A stretch of 64,000 nt of DNA. Source: Siphlonurus alternatus. Lineage: Eukaryota; Arthropoda; Insecta; Ephemeroptera; Siphlonuridae. The stretch covers positions 33,617,221-33,681,220 of the forward strand of contig OX463781.1 of assembly GCA_949825025.1 (NCBI GenBank). The letters are read 5' to 3'. Shown here one piece after another: positions 24,000 to 36,400 of the stretch. The notes under the pieces were generated by a model that saw only the letters and a list, made by a program, of their open reading frames with translations, was not told where the DNA came from and did not search any database. Position 1 is the first letter of the stretch. Each line of letters starts with the position of its first letter. The position numbers and the translations under genes were made by a program.

Positions 24000-24262
24000 G
24001 TGGTGGGGAGGCGCCATAATACCAAGTCCAAACATATATTCACGCGTCCCACTCTCAGCCCTCGGAACAAGCGGGGCAAGGACGAACGACAGCCGCTGCC
24101 AAAAAACCCGAGCGCCGGCCGCCGCTGCATTATTTCAACATCTCTCGAGCTCGTCGCAAAAAGCAGCCGAGGAGCTAAAGCACGCGATGGGTCAAGCCTG
24201 GCCCGCGGAGGTGGGCTGCCTGCCGCCGAGCAACTTTCGCTGTGCTGCCCAATCTCTCTCTT
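24000..24262. other. GC-rich island, possible regulatory DNA
   Basis: About 260 bp of CpG-containing GC-rich sequence ends in a CT-rich stretch (24240-24273), embedded in AT-rich DNA. Open frames exist on both strands (24000-24308 plus, 23975-24277 minus), which is expected from composition. The translations are Arg/Ser/Pro-rich and unrecognised. Confidence 0.3.
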
Positions 24263-25030
24263 TCTCTCTTCCAGCAAAAAAACAATATTTCAAGACGTGG
24301 AAATGTAGCCGAAGTTAAAGTATATAACGTCGCTCTATTTCCTCTGCGGCAATATTATATTGAATATATATCGTTGACGTAAATGACTTTTTAATTCATA
24401 ATATGTAGTATAAAACGTCGATAATATATAGAATAAGCGGTGAAGAGAAGCGTTGTGACAGCTGTGAGGTGTTGATTGGCCGCTCATGTGTCGGCTACGT
24501 GTATAATTGTAGGGTGGATTTAACATCCTTGAAGAGCTCACCGAATTTATCACAGTGATTAACACGTCACTTTCTCACTCAATGGTAAATTTACTTCAAT
24601 GGTATATACACGTATAGCGGCAGCTTTTTATAAAGCACATTCTTTTATTTAGACTAGAAATTAACAACCTTGGTGCGCATTTCCGGGTTTGTTTGAACCA
24701 ATCAGAAGGCAAGTCACACATTTTCAATTAAAAACCAAACTGTATATACAGGATGTTAATTTATACGACGTCACTTTTGAGTTCAAATTTTCAAGCAAAT
24801 ATTTTTAACTTCAATTAAGATTTTATAACCTTTGTTGTGAGAACAAGCTTGTGATGCTACAGCGACGGATAATTTGATGTCCCGCCGTCGTGCAGAATGT
24901 CCGGCAGCTCGTCACGGAGCTAAAATCTGTGCATGATAACAATAAAAACACTGCATGTGACCCTTAAAAAAACTGAAGATTTAATAATTGCTGTAATATA
25001 TACGGGTCAGAGCAGACAATTACCGATGTT

Positions 25031-25102
25031 AAAGATGGGGCGGGACCAGGACCCATCTTTATATTGTAAAAACAATAAAGATGGTCCTGGCGGGACGAGG
25101 CC
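25031..25102. repeat. GC-rich hairpin
   Basis: CCAGGACCCATCTTTATATTGT is followed after a 3-5 nt A loop by ACAATAAAGATGGTCCTGG, so a stem of about 19 bp with small bulges forms. The flanks GGGGCGGGACCAGG and CCTGGCGGGACGAGG also resemble each other as direct copies. Confidence 0.6.
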
Positions 25103-28100
25103 TGCCGTATCTGTTTGTGGGCTGAATCGGTGAAATTGATGTCTATATTATAAAAGTCAGCAAATGTTTCCAAATTGTGCCATGGAAAGACGATGACGCA
25201 TGCGTTGTTTTTCAGAGTTCAGCAACAGACTAAACAACACAAGTTGCATAGATGCAATTACTGCAGGATCTAAATTTCTCTTGAGGCACGATTGCTGTAG
25301 CCTTAGTATATATTTCTTACTTTTCCTTAGTATATATTTCTTAATTACTTTTTATTATAACGTAATATGGTGATTTTCTATACATACAAAGATAACATGA
25401 TACAGCAAATCTTTGTTTTTCATATCAAAACGTTTTCGCTTCTCCGACCCCTCATTGGAGAGATCCGGTCAGGGCGAACGCTGCATGGCCCCATTTTCAC
25501 ATAAATGGTGCTCGGTGACCCTTAGGATGAGGGGCTTAAGGGATTACAGGGGTATAGGATCTAGCTTAGACGGTAATCGTCCGCCATATATACGGAGTCA
25601 GGTTGCAAGTTGCATAAAGCAAACATGTGACAATGTCAACTCTGAATAAAAATAACATTTTGGTAAATATTGTTTTTATTGTGTCAAACGGTAATATTAT
25701 ACGGTAGAGAAATAAAACAACAACAACAGCATCCAATATTCAAAGCTATTATAAATTTTAACGCTTTTTATTATAGCTTTTAGTATCACCATCGATGCTT
25801 TTATACGAAGTTTGCTTTTTATGACATAAAGTGATGTCAAGTAAGGACTTAATTAAAATCAAATCGAGTAAAACATATGCTTAATTATAACATCAAAATA
25901 ATATCCTGGTAAAACTTCACATCATAAAACGATTATTAATGATGATGATGTATATTAACAAGCCATTAACATCAATTCACTAAATACAATTGACAAAATA
26001 TTTAATTTTTATCACACTCAAACGCCTATTATTCAAAGAATAAAAATTTAATGTTCAATATATAATACACATAATAAATGCATACTCGACATATTTTATG
26101 TTCAACATCCACAGCGTTGTTTCAGACGATATAATAACATGTTGTTGGCTACTGGGACATTGCGAGGTATTAATGATGAGGCTGCTAACTTTATTATCGG
26201 CGGCGGACGAAGCTGCTGCAATGCAGTCACCATGCACGCCGCTGTATATACCCCCGTGGGTCTAACGATCGATCCACTGCTCCCTCAACAACACCACGGC
26301 GAGACCTGCAGCAGCCTGGTGCACGTGAAGGCCAATCAGTGACGTCATCGGTGCAATCATCTTCGCTCATCACGAGGTGAAGGTAAAGAATCAGGTCTAT
26401 ATTATACTGAAACTACATGCAGGGGTCAGGGATATAGGTATATAGTCAAGCTTATTTAGAAAAATCTTTGCATAGACGTGAGAAAAAGACTATATATCAT
26501 ATAGGGTAATCGTTACTTAAAGTATGAAGTATGGTTACATATAGGAATAAGAAGACCATGAATCTATAGTGAACTTCTATCAGGCTATTAAACAATAATT
26601 AACATGAGGTAACTATCACTCTTTATAGAAAAATGTATACTAAATCATACAATTTTCATAATAGTTTACTGATGTACGATTTTAAATTATTGGAAGATCT
26701 GAGATTATTATATAGATGAACAATTGAATTGCTTGATGTATTGACTTCTGGTCTGTAGTCATTACCCGTAACTGTATATACTGTATAGGTGAATATAATA
26801 CCCTTAAAGGTAAAGATGCCTTTAGCTTTTTCTCAGGTTAATAGTTGAACATGTAAAAAAATAATAAATTATAATAAAGTTATAACATATTGCAAGTAAA
26901 ACATTCAAGCACATTATAAAATGTTATATTTTCCCCCGTTTATTTGCAACGAGAAAGTTCAGTATAGCGAATTAGTCTTGTGGTTGTCACGCTTCAGCAG
27001 GCTTCTGAACGGACTCAAGGAAAAGCATGCGCGGCGGCCTTGCCTCCCTCCTCCACTATATATAATGTATGTAATCTGCATCGAGCGCATGCAGCTGATG
27101 CAGTAGCAGTCAGTTTACATGTACTGAGATAACAAAACAATTGTTCACCAGCACGTCACTCACATCATTGACAGGCGGACGAGTTGAAACTGCTGCATGT
27201 TGGAACTTGTAAAATGAGGTTAATTCTTCCTGTATTTACCGTAGTAACAGATTCAATTGTAAGGACAAAGGAACGATTCATATTGCTTCCTAGAGTACAT
27301 AAAGTGAGTCATTAATGAGGCAGGAAACTTATAGCACTTTTATTGAGGTATAGTTGCGTGATTTACTAAATGCTACATGCAGCGTGAACTTGCGCTTGAA
27401 TTGCCCCAATAAAAAAAATAATCAGATTTGAAATATGTCACGCAGTGATTCAGTAAAAAATGCACCTCTTCGCACACAAAATTCTTCCTTGTTTTGTGAG
27501 CAAACCCAAGCTGGCGTAAAACGTTGCTTCGATTTTACAAACACGAACGTTAATTGTCATGGTTGAAATTGTCTTCGATCTTTTTATATGCATAAGATAT
27601 GCGATATTAACTAATGAGACATTGAACTTTTAAGTTTTTTTTTTTTTTTTACACACTTCAATGAATGACTAGTCTAATTTCCTCACAGTTGTTAGTAATT
27701 TGTTTACATTTTAATTTGATTAAATACAACGTTGATCGTAAATGCACCTTGGCGCCGACACGATAATTTGCCGGCACAAGGAGAACGGGCTCTCCATCAC
27801 TTGAGTGCTGGGAGCTGCTGACTGCCGGCTGTCAAATCGAAGGCCGACCCCGAGTCCCGGAACCAGCTAGCTTGCTCAGAAAACGTCATGTCGATCCACA
27901 CTTCAGTCATTCGTAAGTCACAAGTGAGTACAGAGACAATTTGAAATTGAAACTGACGTCTGAAAAATATGATGAATACTTCTACTCGCGAGTAAACATT
28001 AATAGATTTATATACTAGCTGTATATAATATATTATATACGTATTTCATTCATGAAATATCATTTTACACCATCATAATTGTTAATATATCGAATGTAAT

Positions 28101-31100
28101 TTTATTATTATACAATGTATGTTTTATTTTACAATAAATATTATTTCCGTACCATGCAGTATACATATAATATATATTGATACTATATATAAAAAATGCG
28201 AGGAATAAAGTGATCCGAAAAGAGTGAATTCACTTAATACGCACAATGTTATTATAATTTTATAGCTTGCATCAGTTTTTAATATAATTCTATAATTGTG
28301 TTCATTATTACAGTTGTAAGTTATGATTCTCAACGACTTTGTTTAAAAATGAAGTTGGTGAAATTTGATTTTCCATGAATTCTTAGACATTTCGAATGCC
28401 TCTATATATTCATGCAATTTTTCTAGATTATCAAATGCTCCTTTATCCACGAGTGTACCGAGCACACAGCGTCACGTGACTTCATCAGCCAGGCGCGCCT
28501 CCTAAGCACGTGAGGTTTCAGAGCGATCAGCAGCCGCTTGATTCCAATGGGACGCTATATATAGCTCTTTGTTTTTCAATGGCCCTTCACGGCTGCCCGT
28601 CATGGAGTCTGAGGAGTGTCGTTAATAACAGCCGTACCTGAGCCCGTCAAATTTAGCCACTTTCCAATCAGAGACACCGCACGTCAAATCTCACTACGAC
28701 ATCCAGGTAAATAACAATTCGAATCTCGCAATCAGTCACAATTAAATTTTATATTTCCTCCGGAGGAAGCCGACCTTCCTGTTCTTGAAACTTTGCATTC
28801 CAAACCTCCGAGCGTTACATTAATCGATAATTCTTACGGAATAACAAATTGTCAGAGTACATGTTAATTAAGCGTGTGTGAAATTTCAAAACAGGGATAC
28901 CTCAGAGAAATATTATTGCTCTTCCGGAAGAAATATAATTAATAATTATATATGGTAATTTCATTGGACTGTTTACCCAAGTAATTCCTGATGGACAATT
29001 CACACTGCATGGCGTTTAAAATAATGAAAGTTTCGTCTTATCAACTGTCCAATGAAACACAGGTCTATAATTCAGGTAATGTTTTTGTTTTTCTATAATA
29101 CACGATGATCATAATATAATTCAGGATATGTACACTTCTTATTATATTAACAAGTAAATATATATAATTATGTATGTATATGTGTATGTGTAGGTTGTAT
29201 ATAGGTATACACTTATAATACTATACAGTATATATAATGACAATTGACTCAACAAGTATTAAGCGTATTATACATATAATATATAATGTACAACAAGCGA
29301 GAGCAAAAGAATTTTAATTTGCAAAAATTATCTAGTTGCAGTTTATTGGACTGTCTGTGAAAGTGTATAATATATAATATTGTTGAAACATCATACTACT
29401 TAATCAAAGCCTGCATGCCTATGTTATTTATGATGTATATAAGCATAATTTTTTTCTTCCTTTATAAACCCACAATAAATAGATAATAATTAGTAGCATC
29501 CATCAATTAAATCCACGTCATGTTACTCTAAAGTCCGAACTAACAACACTCTTTAACAAATGTCACCTTGATGTCACAGCAGATGTTTATATGAAGATAT
29601 TATCTATTATGATACTTTTATTACACACTTCAACACCCACGTTATATAATATATGTGAAAATATATTTTCAATGTATCATTATCCGAGCCATCGATTTCC
29701 CCGCTTGAATGGCAGCATTGATGGTCTATAATCTTGTAGAGAGAGAGTCATTCATGTGACGAGAACGTTTCCTAGCTGCTGGCATTTATCTGCGACACTA
29801 GCTGTGCTGGCTAGGTAGGTGGCGGTCGGAGTGTTCAGCTATATTTGTCTCCCCTGGCTCCCGACTAGCGCCCCACAGGGGGAGATCAGCAGAGCCACTT
29901 TACACAGCCTCCTATTTCCTTTAACTCTGATGTAAAACCACGTGTATACGTGCAGTCATGATCAAGTGGTTATTTACTGCTCATTACAGCTCTATCAATT
30001 TGGAGGTACTGCCGGGTCACCACCGCTGATGTTGCAGGTGCGTTGCCTTGTGCGGGTGAACGAACGAGTCAGTGAAGCCAACGTTAACGAATTCTACCAG
30101 TAAATTAAAAGTCAACTTCAAGACTAGAAGGAACATTTTAAAGTTAAAAATATCATGATTAAGATTCTAAATTTAAGTAGAAAATGGTCCACTTTGATCT
30201 GTACATGGAATTTTGTATCTTGTGGACGGGGGATTAAGTTTCGCTAGGTTGGCTACACTGGTGCTCCAGCCGGCCGGCTCCACGGTTCCGCCTCGGTGCT
30301 CCAATGCTGCTGCTCGCAACTCCATCACAGACTAAGACTATAAATAAAGTACACGCGGTGACGTAAAAACAGAGCCAAAGTGACATCCTCCTTGACATCA
30401 AAGCACGTTAATCAGAATACAATATAATAATAATAAAAAAAAAGGTAACCCTTTTTCGTGCGACTTTTATTGCGTTTACTTTCATGTCTTTTATCTGAAA
30501 ATCCTTTTTACGAAAATTCAATCGAATTTCTTTTTTGTGTGTTAAATAAACGTACACAGAGAGACTCGACACGGCTCTATTTACTGCAATGTCCTGTGTA
30601 TTATCTACCGACAAGAGACATTGGAATTTGTAATAGACAAGTTCTTCAGTCACTATATATATAATATATTATTATTGATCACAATAAAAACAACATAATA
30701 TTTTTAAAGTAAAAAATAAGACGCAATTAAACATTTGTTATTCATATTTTGCATATTTATATATGAATTTTTCCATAAAGAAAGAGTAAAATATTATGAA
30801 CTGCATGATGGATTATATAGCTAAAATTTATATACTATACTTATACGTTTTTAATAAAAAAAAAAAAATATACATTTTGTAAAATATTAATTACGTTGGA
30901 AAAAAAAAAAACGCTCAAACGATCAATGCTTTTTTTCTCTTTGAAATTAGTATTATAATATTTATAATGAATTGACGTGTTATGATAGGGCCCGTCGAAA
31001 AAAGCGATACGCCGTTTATCTTCTCCTTATTAGCATAATTTATATCACAATGAATATTAATTGATTTCATCTTTCGAAAAAAAAAACAGCAAACATGTTA

Positions 31101-32556
31101 ATTGTTTGTACTTTTTATCAAAACGACCAAGAGATAGTAATCAAAACTTTTAATTTAGTTTTCTGGAAGGGGGATGAAAACCCTCGGAACTCTGACAGAG
31201 TGTTTTCCTCCCCTCGTGAAGTCGCCTAACGCCCTCTGACAAACACATGCATGAAGTTTGATTCCACTCGAAAAGATAACCATTTTTGTTTTCATAATGT
31301 AATAAAAATTGGAATAAAATTATGCGGAAGATTAATATCAATGCACTGAGTGAAGACAACCTAATATTTGTATATTAAGTTTACAAATTTACTTGGAGTC
31401 TTTGGGCAGTGCTGCACATTCAATGCTGAGATTAGTATATTAATAATTATATACTATAATATTATTAAAAGTAAATGCACGGTTTTATTTATGTATTATA
31501 ATTGTATTGTAAGTGTCGTTTTGAGAATAATAGGAGCAATTCAGACAGAAATAGTAAAATAATAATGTTCTAGAATTTATTAAGGCCAACACCGTAGGCG
31601 CGGAATGTGCAAAAACTGTAGATTCCATATTAATTCATAATAAAGATTCCACATTTAATATTAACATATTATAATAATAATTGTATTGTTCAAACTGAAA
31701 ACTTTTTCTTTTATTATGCATGCTTATGACACTATACATTATTAATTTAAAAATGCTATATGTATGCAATTAATAAGCGTTATAATATTATAGTTACAAA
31801 TGTCACGACAAAATTTATATGTATATAATATAATATGATGTGGTTTGTCCACAGGTTCCACAAGAACATCAAATCAACTCAGCGCGCCCACTTGAAAGGT
31901 TAACGTTTCCGGGTTTCAATCACGCGCGGAACCTCCAAACGTCGATCAAACGTGAAGATTCAGAGCAGAAAAAAATAATATTCCCTTAAGATCAGCAGGA
32001 GCCACTTCGGTTATCGGAAATAAATTTTGTTGTATTCCATCTTCAAGTTTTTATTAAAATATTAATAGAAAATACATGCAGGTATTTTGCTTAAATCGAC
32101 CTATTTTACTTGGGTGAGTTTCTTAACGGATCACTAACATTGAAAGTCTACATAGTGGAAATATCTCTTGTTGTAACGTCTTCTACAATTTACATGAATA
32201 ATATGTTTATTCATGTAAATAGTTATATATTATATATACATATACACATACAGTATAAATATATTATTTTATGATCTTATATATATTATATAGCAGCTTA
32301 TAAATTAAAAATTATAATGAAAAAGAAATTACATTATAAATAAAAATTAAATTAAATGCATTATCGTGTAAGAGTATGATAAATTATTAAAATTGCAACG
32401 CATATCATGCATATAATATAAAAATGTAATTTAAAATAGCCTGATAGGCATTGCATGCAGTTTTTTTCCATACTTTATTCAAATTGCATGCAATATATAA
32501 TACGCATAACCCCTTAATTGAGACATGTATTATACTGTACTGTACAGTATATATAT
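25103..32556. other. Non-coding, no gene recognised
   Basis: AT-rich sequence. A 24-bp direct repeat (CCTTAGTATATATTTCTTAC) is present at 25301 and 25325. GC-richer patches lie at 27770-27900, 28450-28560, 29780-29890 and 30240-30320. A third CCTCCGGA motif is near 28757 and a full CRE at 26340-26347. An ATG followed by a GTAAGT donor (27887-27917) is too short to call as an exon. Confidence 0.45.
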
Positions 32557-32564
32557 AATATATA

Positions 32565-33370
32565 CAGTGGCGTAGCCACGGGGGGGGTTTTCGGGGTTTA
32601 ACCCCCCCCCCATGAAGATCGAGTAGTGACTGGATATAAGAAGAAAAAAGGAAAAATTATAGAAATTTGAAAAAAAAAAGTTAAATAAAAAATTGAAATT
32701 TAGGGGTATCAAGTAGTCTTTTCTTTAAAATAAACAAATTATAAGTTAGTTTCTAATTTTAACAGGAAAAAGTGCGACTCATAAATAAATGTTTTATTTC
32801 CCTTACAAACTGCATGTGCATATAACTACTATTGTATAAATTAAAACGCTCTCACGTGTGCCGCACTTTCATTTAATTGGTTGCTCCACGCGCCCGGTGC
32901 AGACAAAATTTAACAAAAATAAGAGAAACAATTCCCTTTTTTATTTATTTATTTTTCACAATATCTTAATGATGTGAACTCGGATTATTAAATAAATTTT
33001 AAAAATCAAATTCAATTAAATGACACGTACACTGATTCTATAAAAATAATATAAAGTGGTTACATGAATTACTTGATTTAATTAAAATGATTTACTCAAA
33101 GCTTTATTTATTATACGCACGTATTCAAAAGAAATTGAAAAATGGGGTGAAAAAAAATATAAAATGTTAAAAAAATTGCATCAGGCCATATATTTTACCC
33201 TCTAATATAATAGTATTTTTCCATTATTTTACCCTAAAAAAGGGGCGTGTCCTTAAAAAAATCGAGCCTGCGGCGGGCTATTGGGGGGCTTCGCCCCCCA
33301 AACCCCCCAGTGGGCTTTCTCAATCTTTTTCCTGAAGGACCCCCCCTTGGGCAAATCCTGGCTACGCCAC

Positions 33371-33372
<2 letters not shown>
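32565..33372. mobile_element. 808-bp hAT-like non-autonomous element with 8-bp duplication
   Basis: The left end is CAGTGGCGTAGCCACGGGGG. The complement of the right end is CAGTGGCGTAGCCAGGATTT, so 14 terminal bases are perfectly inverted. AATATATA sits directly on both sides (32557-32564 and 33373-33380), the 8-bp duplication size of hAT transposons, whose ends commonly begin CAGNG. Because the target is TA-rich, part of this match could be chance. The interior has C/G homopolymer runs, a GGGGGGCTTCGCCCCCC hairpin near 33282-33300, and AT-rich filler. No transposase is present. CAGTGGCGTAGCC ends are widespread in invertebrate genomes, so this is a known type. Confidence 0.8.
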
Positions 33373-33380
<8 letters not shown>

Positions 33381-33404
<24 letters not shown>

Positions 33405-36400
33405 GGATAGATCTATAATATTATTACTATGATTTATAATAATCTTTATTCGTTTTCGTAGAGGCGTGGTGAAATTCTGAATATTATAGCAAGTCAAACA
33501 AATAATATATAAATAGGGTGGAGTATCAGCTGTCCCAAGGAATACACAACAGGGAAGAAGGAAGAGTAAAAGGACGCAATACGTGACATCTTTTACCACA
33601 AGGTAATTTCATTATTCAAAACAATTTCTTGTAAACATTTTGTGAAACAATACGACTATAATTTAAAGAATAATTCACCACCATGCAACTTGGCACAAAT
33701 AATCAAGTGAATCCAGAAGTGACGCGTTTCCCGGACATAAAATCTAGGAGGAAGGTTAATATGATTGTTTTTACATTAAACGGGATCATCGGTGATATCT
33801 CTTTATACAGAAACACCATGCAGTTCTGAGAACCCGTAAAAAAGGTTTACCACGTAGAAAAGAAGCTCAAACGCGCGTAATCAAATGCTAATGGCAAATA
33901 CATCTGCAGGGCTGTTTTGCGTTGAGGGATTACGTATTCAAAAGGTGTACTCGGAATTTGTTGCTTTGAGCAGACTTCATAAAATAGATACATTCTTCTT
34001 TTGTAGCAGAGATCACAGTTTTATTTACAGCGTCTGACGTGGATTGAAGATTTAAAATGTTTGGGAAAAATATTATTATATTTATGTCATTCTCTGTCAA
34101 GAGACGAGGAAATAAAATATTTGCGTTAATACTCAAAACATTTTGTTAAGTGGAAATTCACAATTCATTTTCTTCAAAAGGATTTATTATAATTAAAGTG
34201 CCAAATTATAATATAATAATTATGTTGAAATTCAATTTACAATTACGTATCTATAAAAATTAATTTTTATATTTTTTAAAAGTTGTTGTATTATAGTAAT
34301 TAATATTGTATGATTATCCAAGCTCGCCAATTATATAGCATAATCATCAGAGGAGAGCAATTAATTTTATATTAGATCTAACTATATAGCATAATCACTT
34401 TTTTTCACGGCGATAAACATTAATTAATGCTCATAATTAAATTATGATCGTTTTGTGCTTCGGAGATAATTTAAATTAATTGCAATCTTGATAATCTATT
34501 TTTGTTATGGCAGCAAACAAATTACATATTGCAAATAAATTAAAAGAATATATCAATATAAACATGATTTCATCATCGCATGAAAAAAAATACTCCAAAC
34601 TTTCTCTCACTATATTACTTCAAATCATGTTGCTGTTTTATTTTTTTTATTAAAACTCTTGAAAAGTCATTAAAAAGAAATAGCAAATCACATTTAAAAT
34701 TGTAGTTTTTTTTTATATAAAAAATACATTAACAAGGTAATTAATGCTGCATTAAAATGTTTTAAAACGACTTGTATGTATAGCAACCGATAAATTTTAC
34801 TGCTAATTAGCTTTGTATATTATATACAGTATAATATAATATGTATTACTATTAGTAAACGTATGTCCGTTTTGTTACTTGATATGTTACATTTATACTG
34901 TACACAGTCTCCGAGCGTATGTGATGTTTTGCTGCGACTGCGGACTATTCATCATCACAACGATTGCCGGAGACAAAAGGTTTTCGCTGATATCGGAGTG
35001 TATATATGACAGGAGCGTAGTATTTGATTGCAGACTGATGAAACTTTTATAGCACCATCGAGATCGAGAGGAGGTGGTTGTTTTTCTTCATCTCAACTCG
35101 CGATGTCAACGTGTTCACAAAACTTTACTAATGAGTCTCGCACTTCACGAGAATCACGTTATATACGAGATATTTTCAAATATTTGAGGGCCATATAAAA
35201 TCAAAGGAATCTTGTGCTGCTACTGTCTTGCGGCCTATCATTATTATTTCTCCTCATGTACAAGGTCTGCTGCTGCTGCTGCTGTCAAGGACAACTTATG
35301 AACAATCACATTTCTACAGTAACTACACTGCTGGCTACACGCGGTTTGTGTTTGTTTATGGTAAGCAATGATATTTGAGAGTGTCGCGGAGTTGTCATCA
35401 TATGGCAGCTATTCTATTAATTATTTTTAAGTTTAAATCGAACATTATTTTCACGGACTTCACATTTTGTGGACGCCATTTTGAAATGTCACTTTGAGTA
35501 TTTTGAGCATAACATAAAAATTTATTTAATTTTCTGTTTACATTCATGCCTGACTTTTTTTTCCCATCAAAAGGTATGCAACCACTGGTGGTTTAAAAAA
35601 TTCACGACGCAATTCACGCAATACTATAATAACTTTAAAAAAAAACTCGAAACATAACAATATAAACATCATGAAAAAAGAAAAATGTAAAATAAAATAT
35701 TACTATAACGTTTTCCGGCTTGATATCTGGTCTCCCTAGTCACGCGACGTAACTACGTCATTGAATTATTCGCGTCAATCACGGGTACTCGGCAGTAAGG
35801 TGGGTTCATTATTCGCTACCTGCTGCCAGCTACGCTAAATAATTAATTCAGTCTCTCCTCCACACTCGCGCGAGCGTATAAACGCGATCAGACAAAGTTA
35901 TGAGATTAATATTATAACGATGTTAGCATTATAATATTCAAGTCGGTCGTTCATTCAACACTTTTTCAACAAACTTATGCCGTATAAGTGCTGATAAAAA
36001 CTACATCACGAGATTTTACATGTTTATAGTACATTAATTTATAAATAAAAAACGTAATAATGTGTTTTTAATAATTGAATTAAATTATATACAAGTGTGA
36101 GCTATAAAAATAACATTAAAAACATGATACTGATGTTTATAGTGCATGCTTTAATTTGAAGATATAAGAATAAATCGACACGAGCGAAAAAACAAAAGAA
36201 CGAATATCGTAATATATATTATGGTCTGTATATTCACTATTCTTTAACGGTGACCATGATGAAGTTTGGAAAAGCGAGAATAATATCTTGAAGTGCAATA
36301 AACTTATGTTGCTTATACGTACAGTATATTATTATAAAACATGATTTTAAGGCAAGGGGACTTTTGAATGAATTTTAATTTTGACTCAAATAATTTTGGT

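Larger units (their letters stand above)
17605..25030. other. Non-coding with several GC-rich islands, no gene recognised
   Basis: Mostly AT-rich (notably 20800-22560). GC-rich patches at about 19441-19670, 20200-20770, 22870-23110 and 24000-24260 contain open frames only as a by-product of composition. None has a recognisable domain. An ETS-like ACCGGAAGTG lies near 23109, and a full CRE at 20198-20205. Confidence 0.45.

Noticed and set aside
27887..27917. ATG followed by a GTAAGT donor next to a GC-rich patch, a possible tiny first exon
   Set aside because: Eight codons and one donor-like hexamer are too little evidence.
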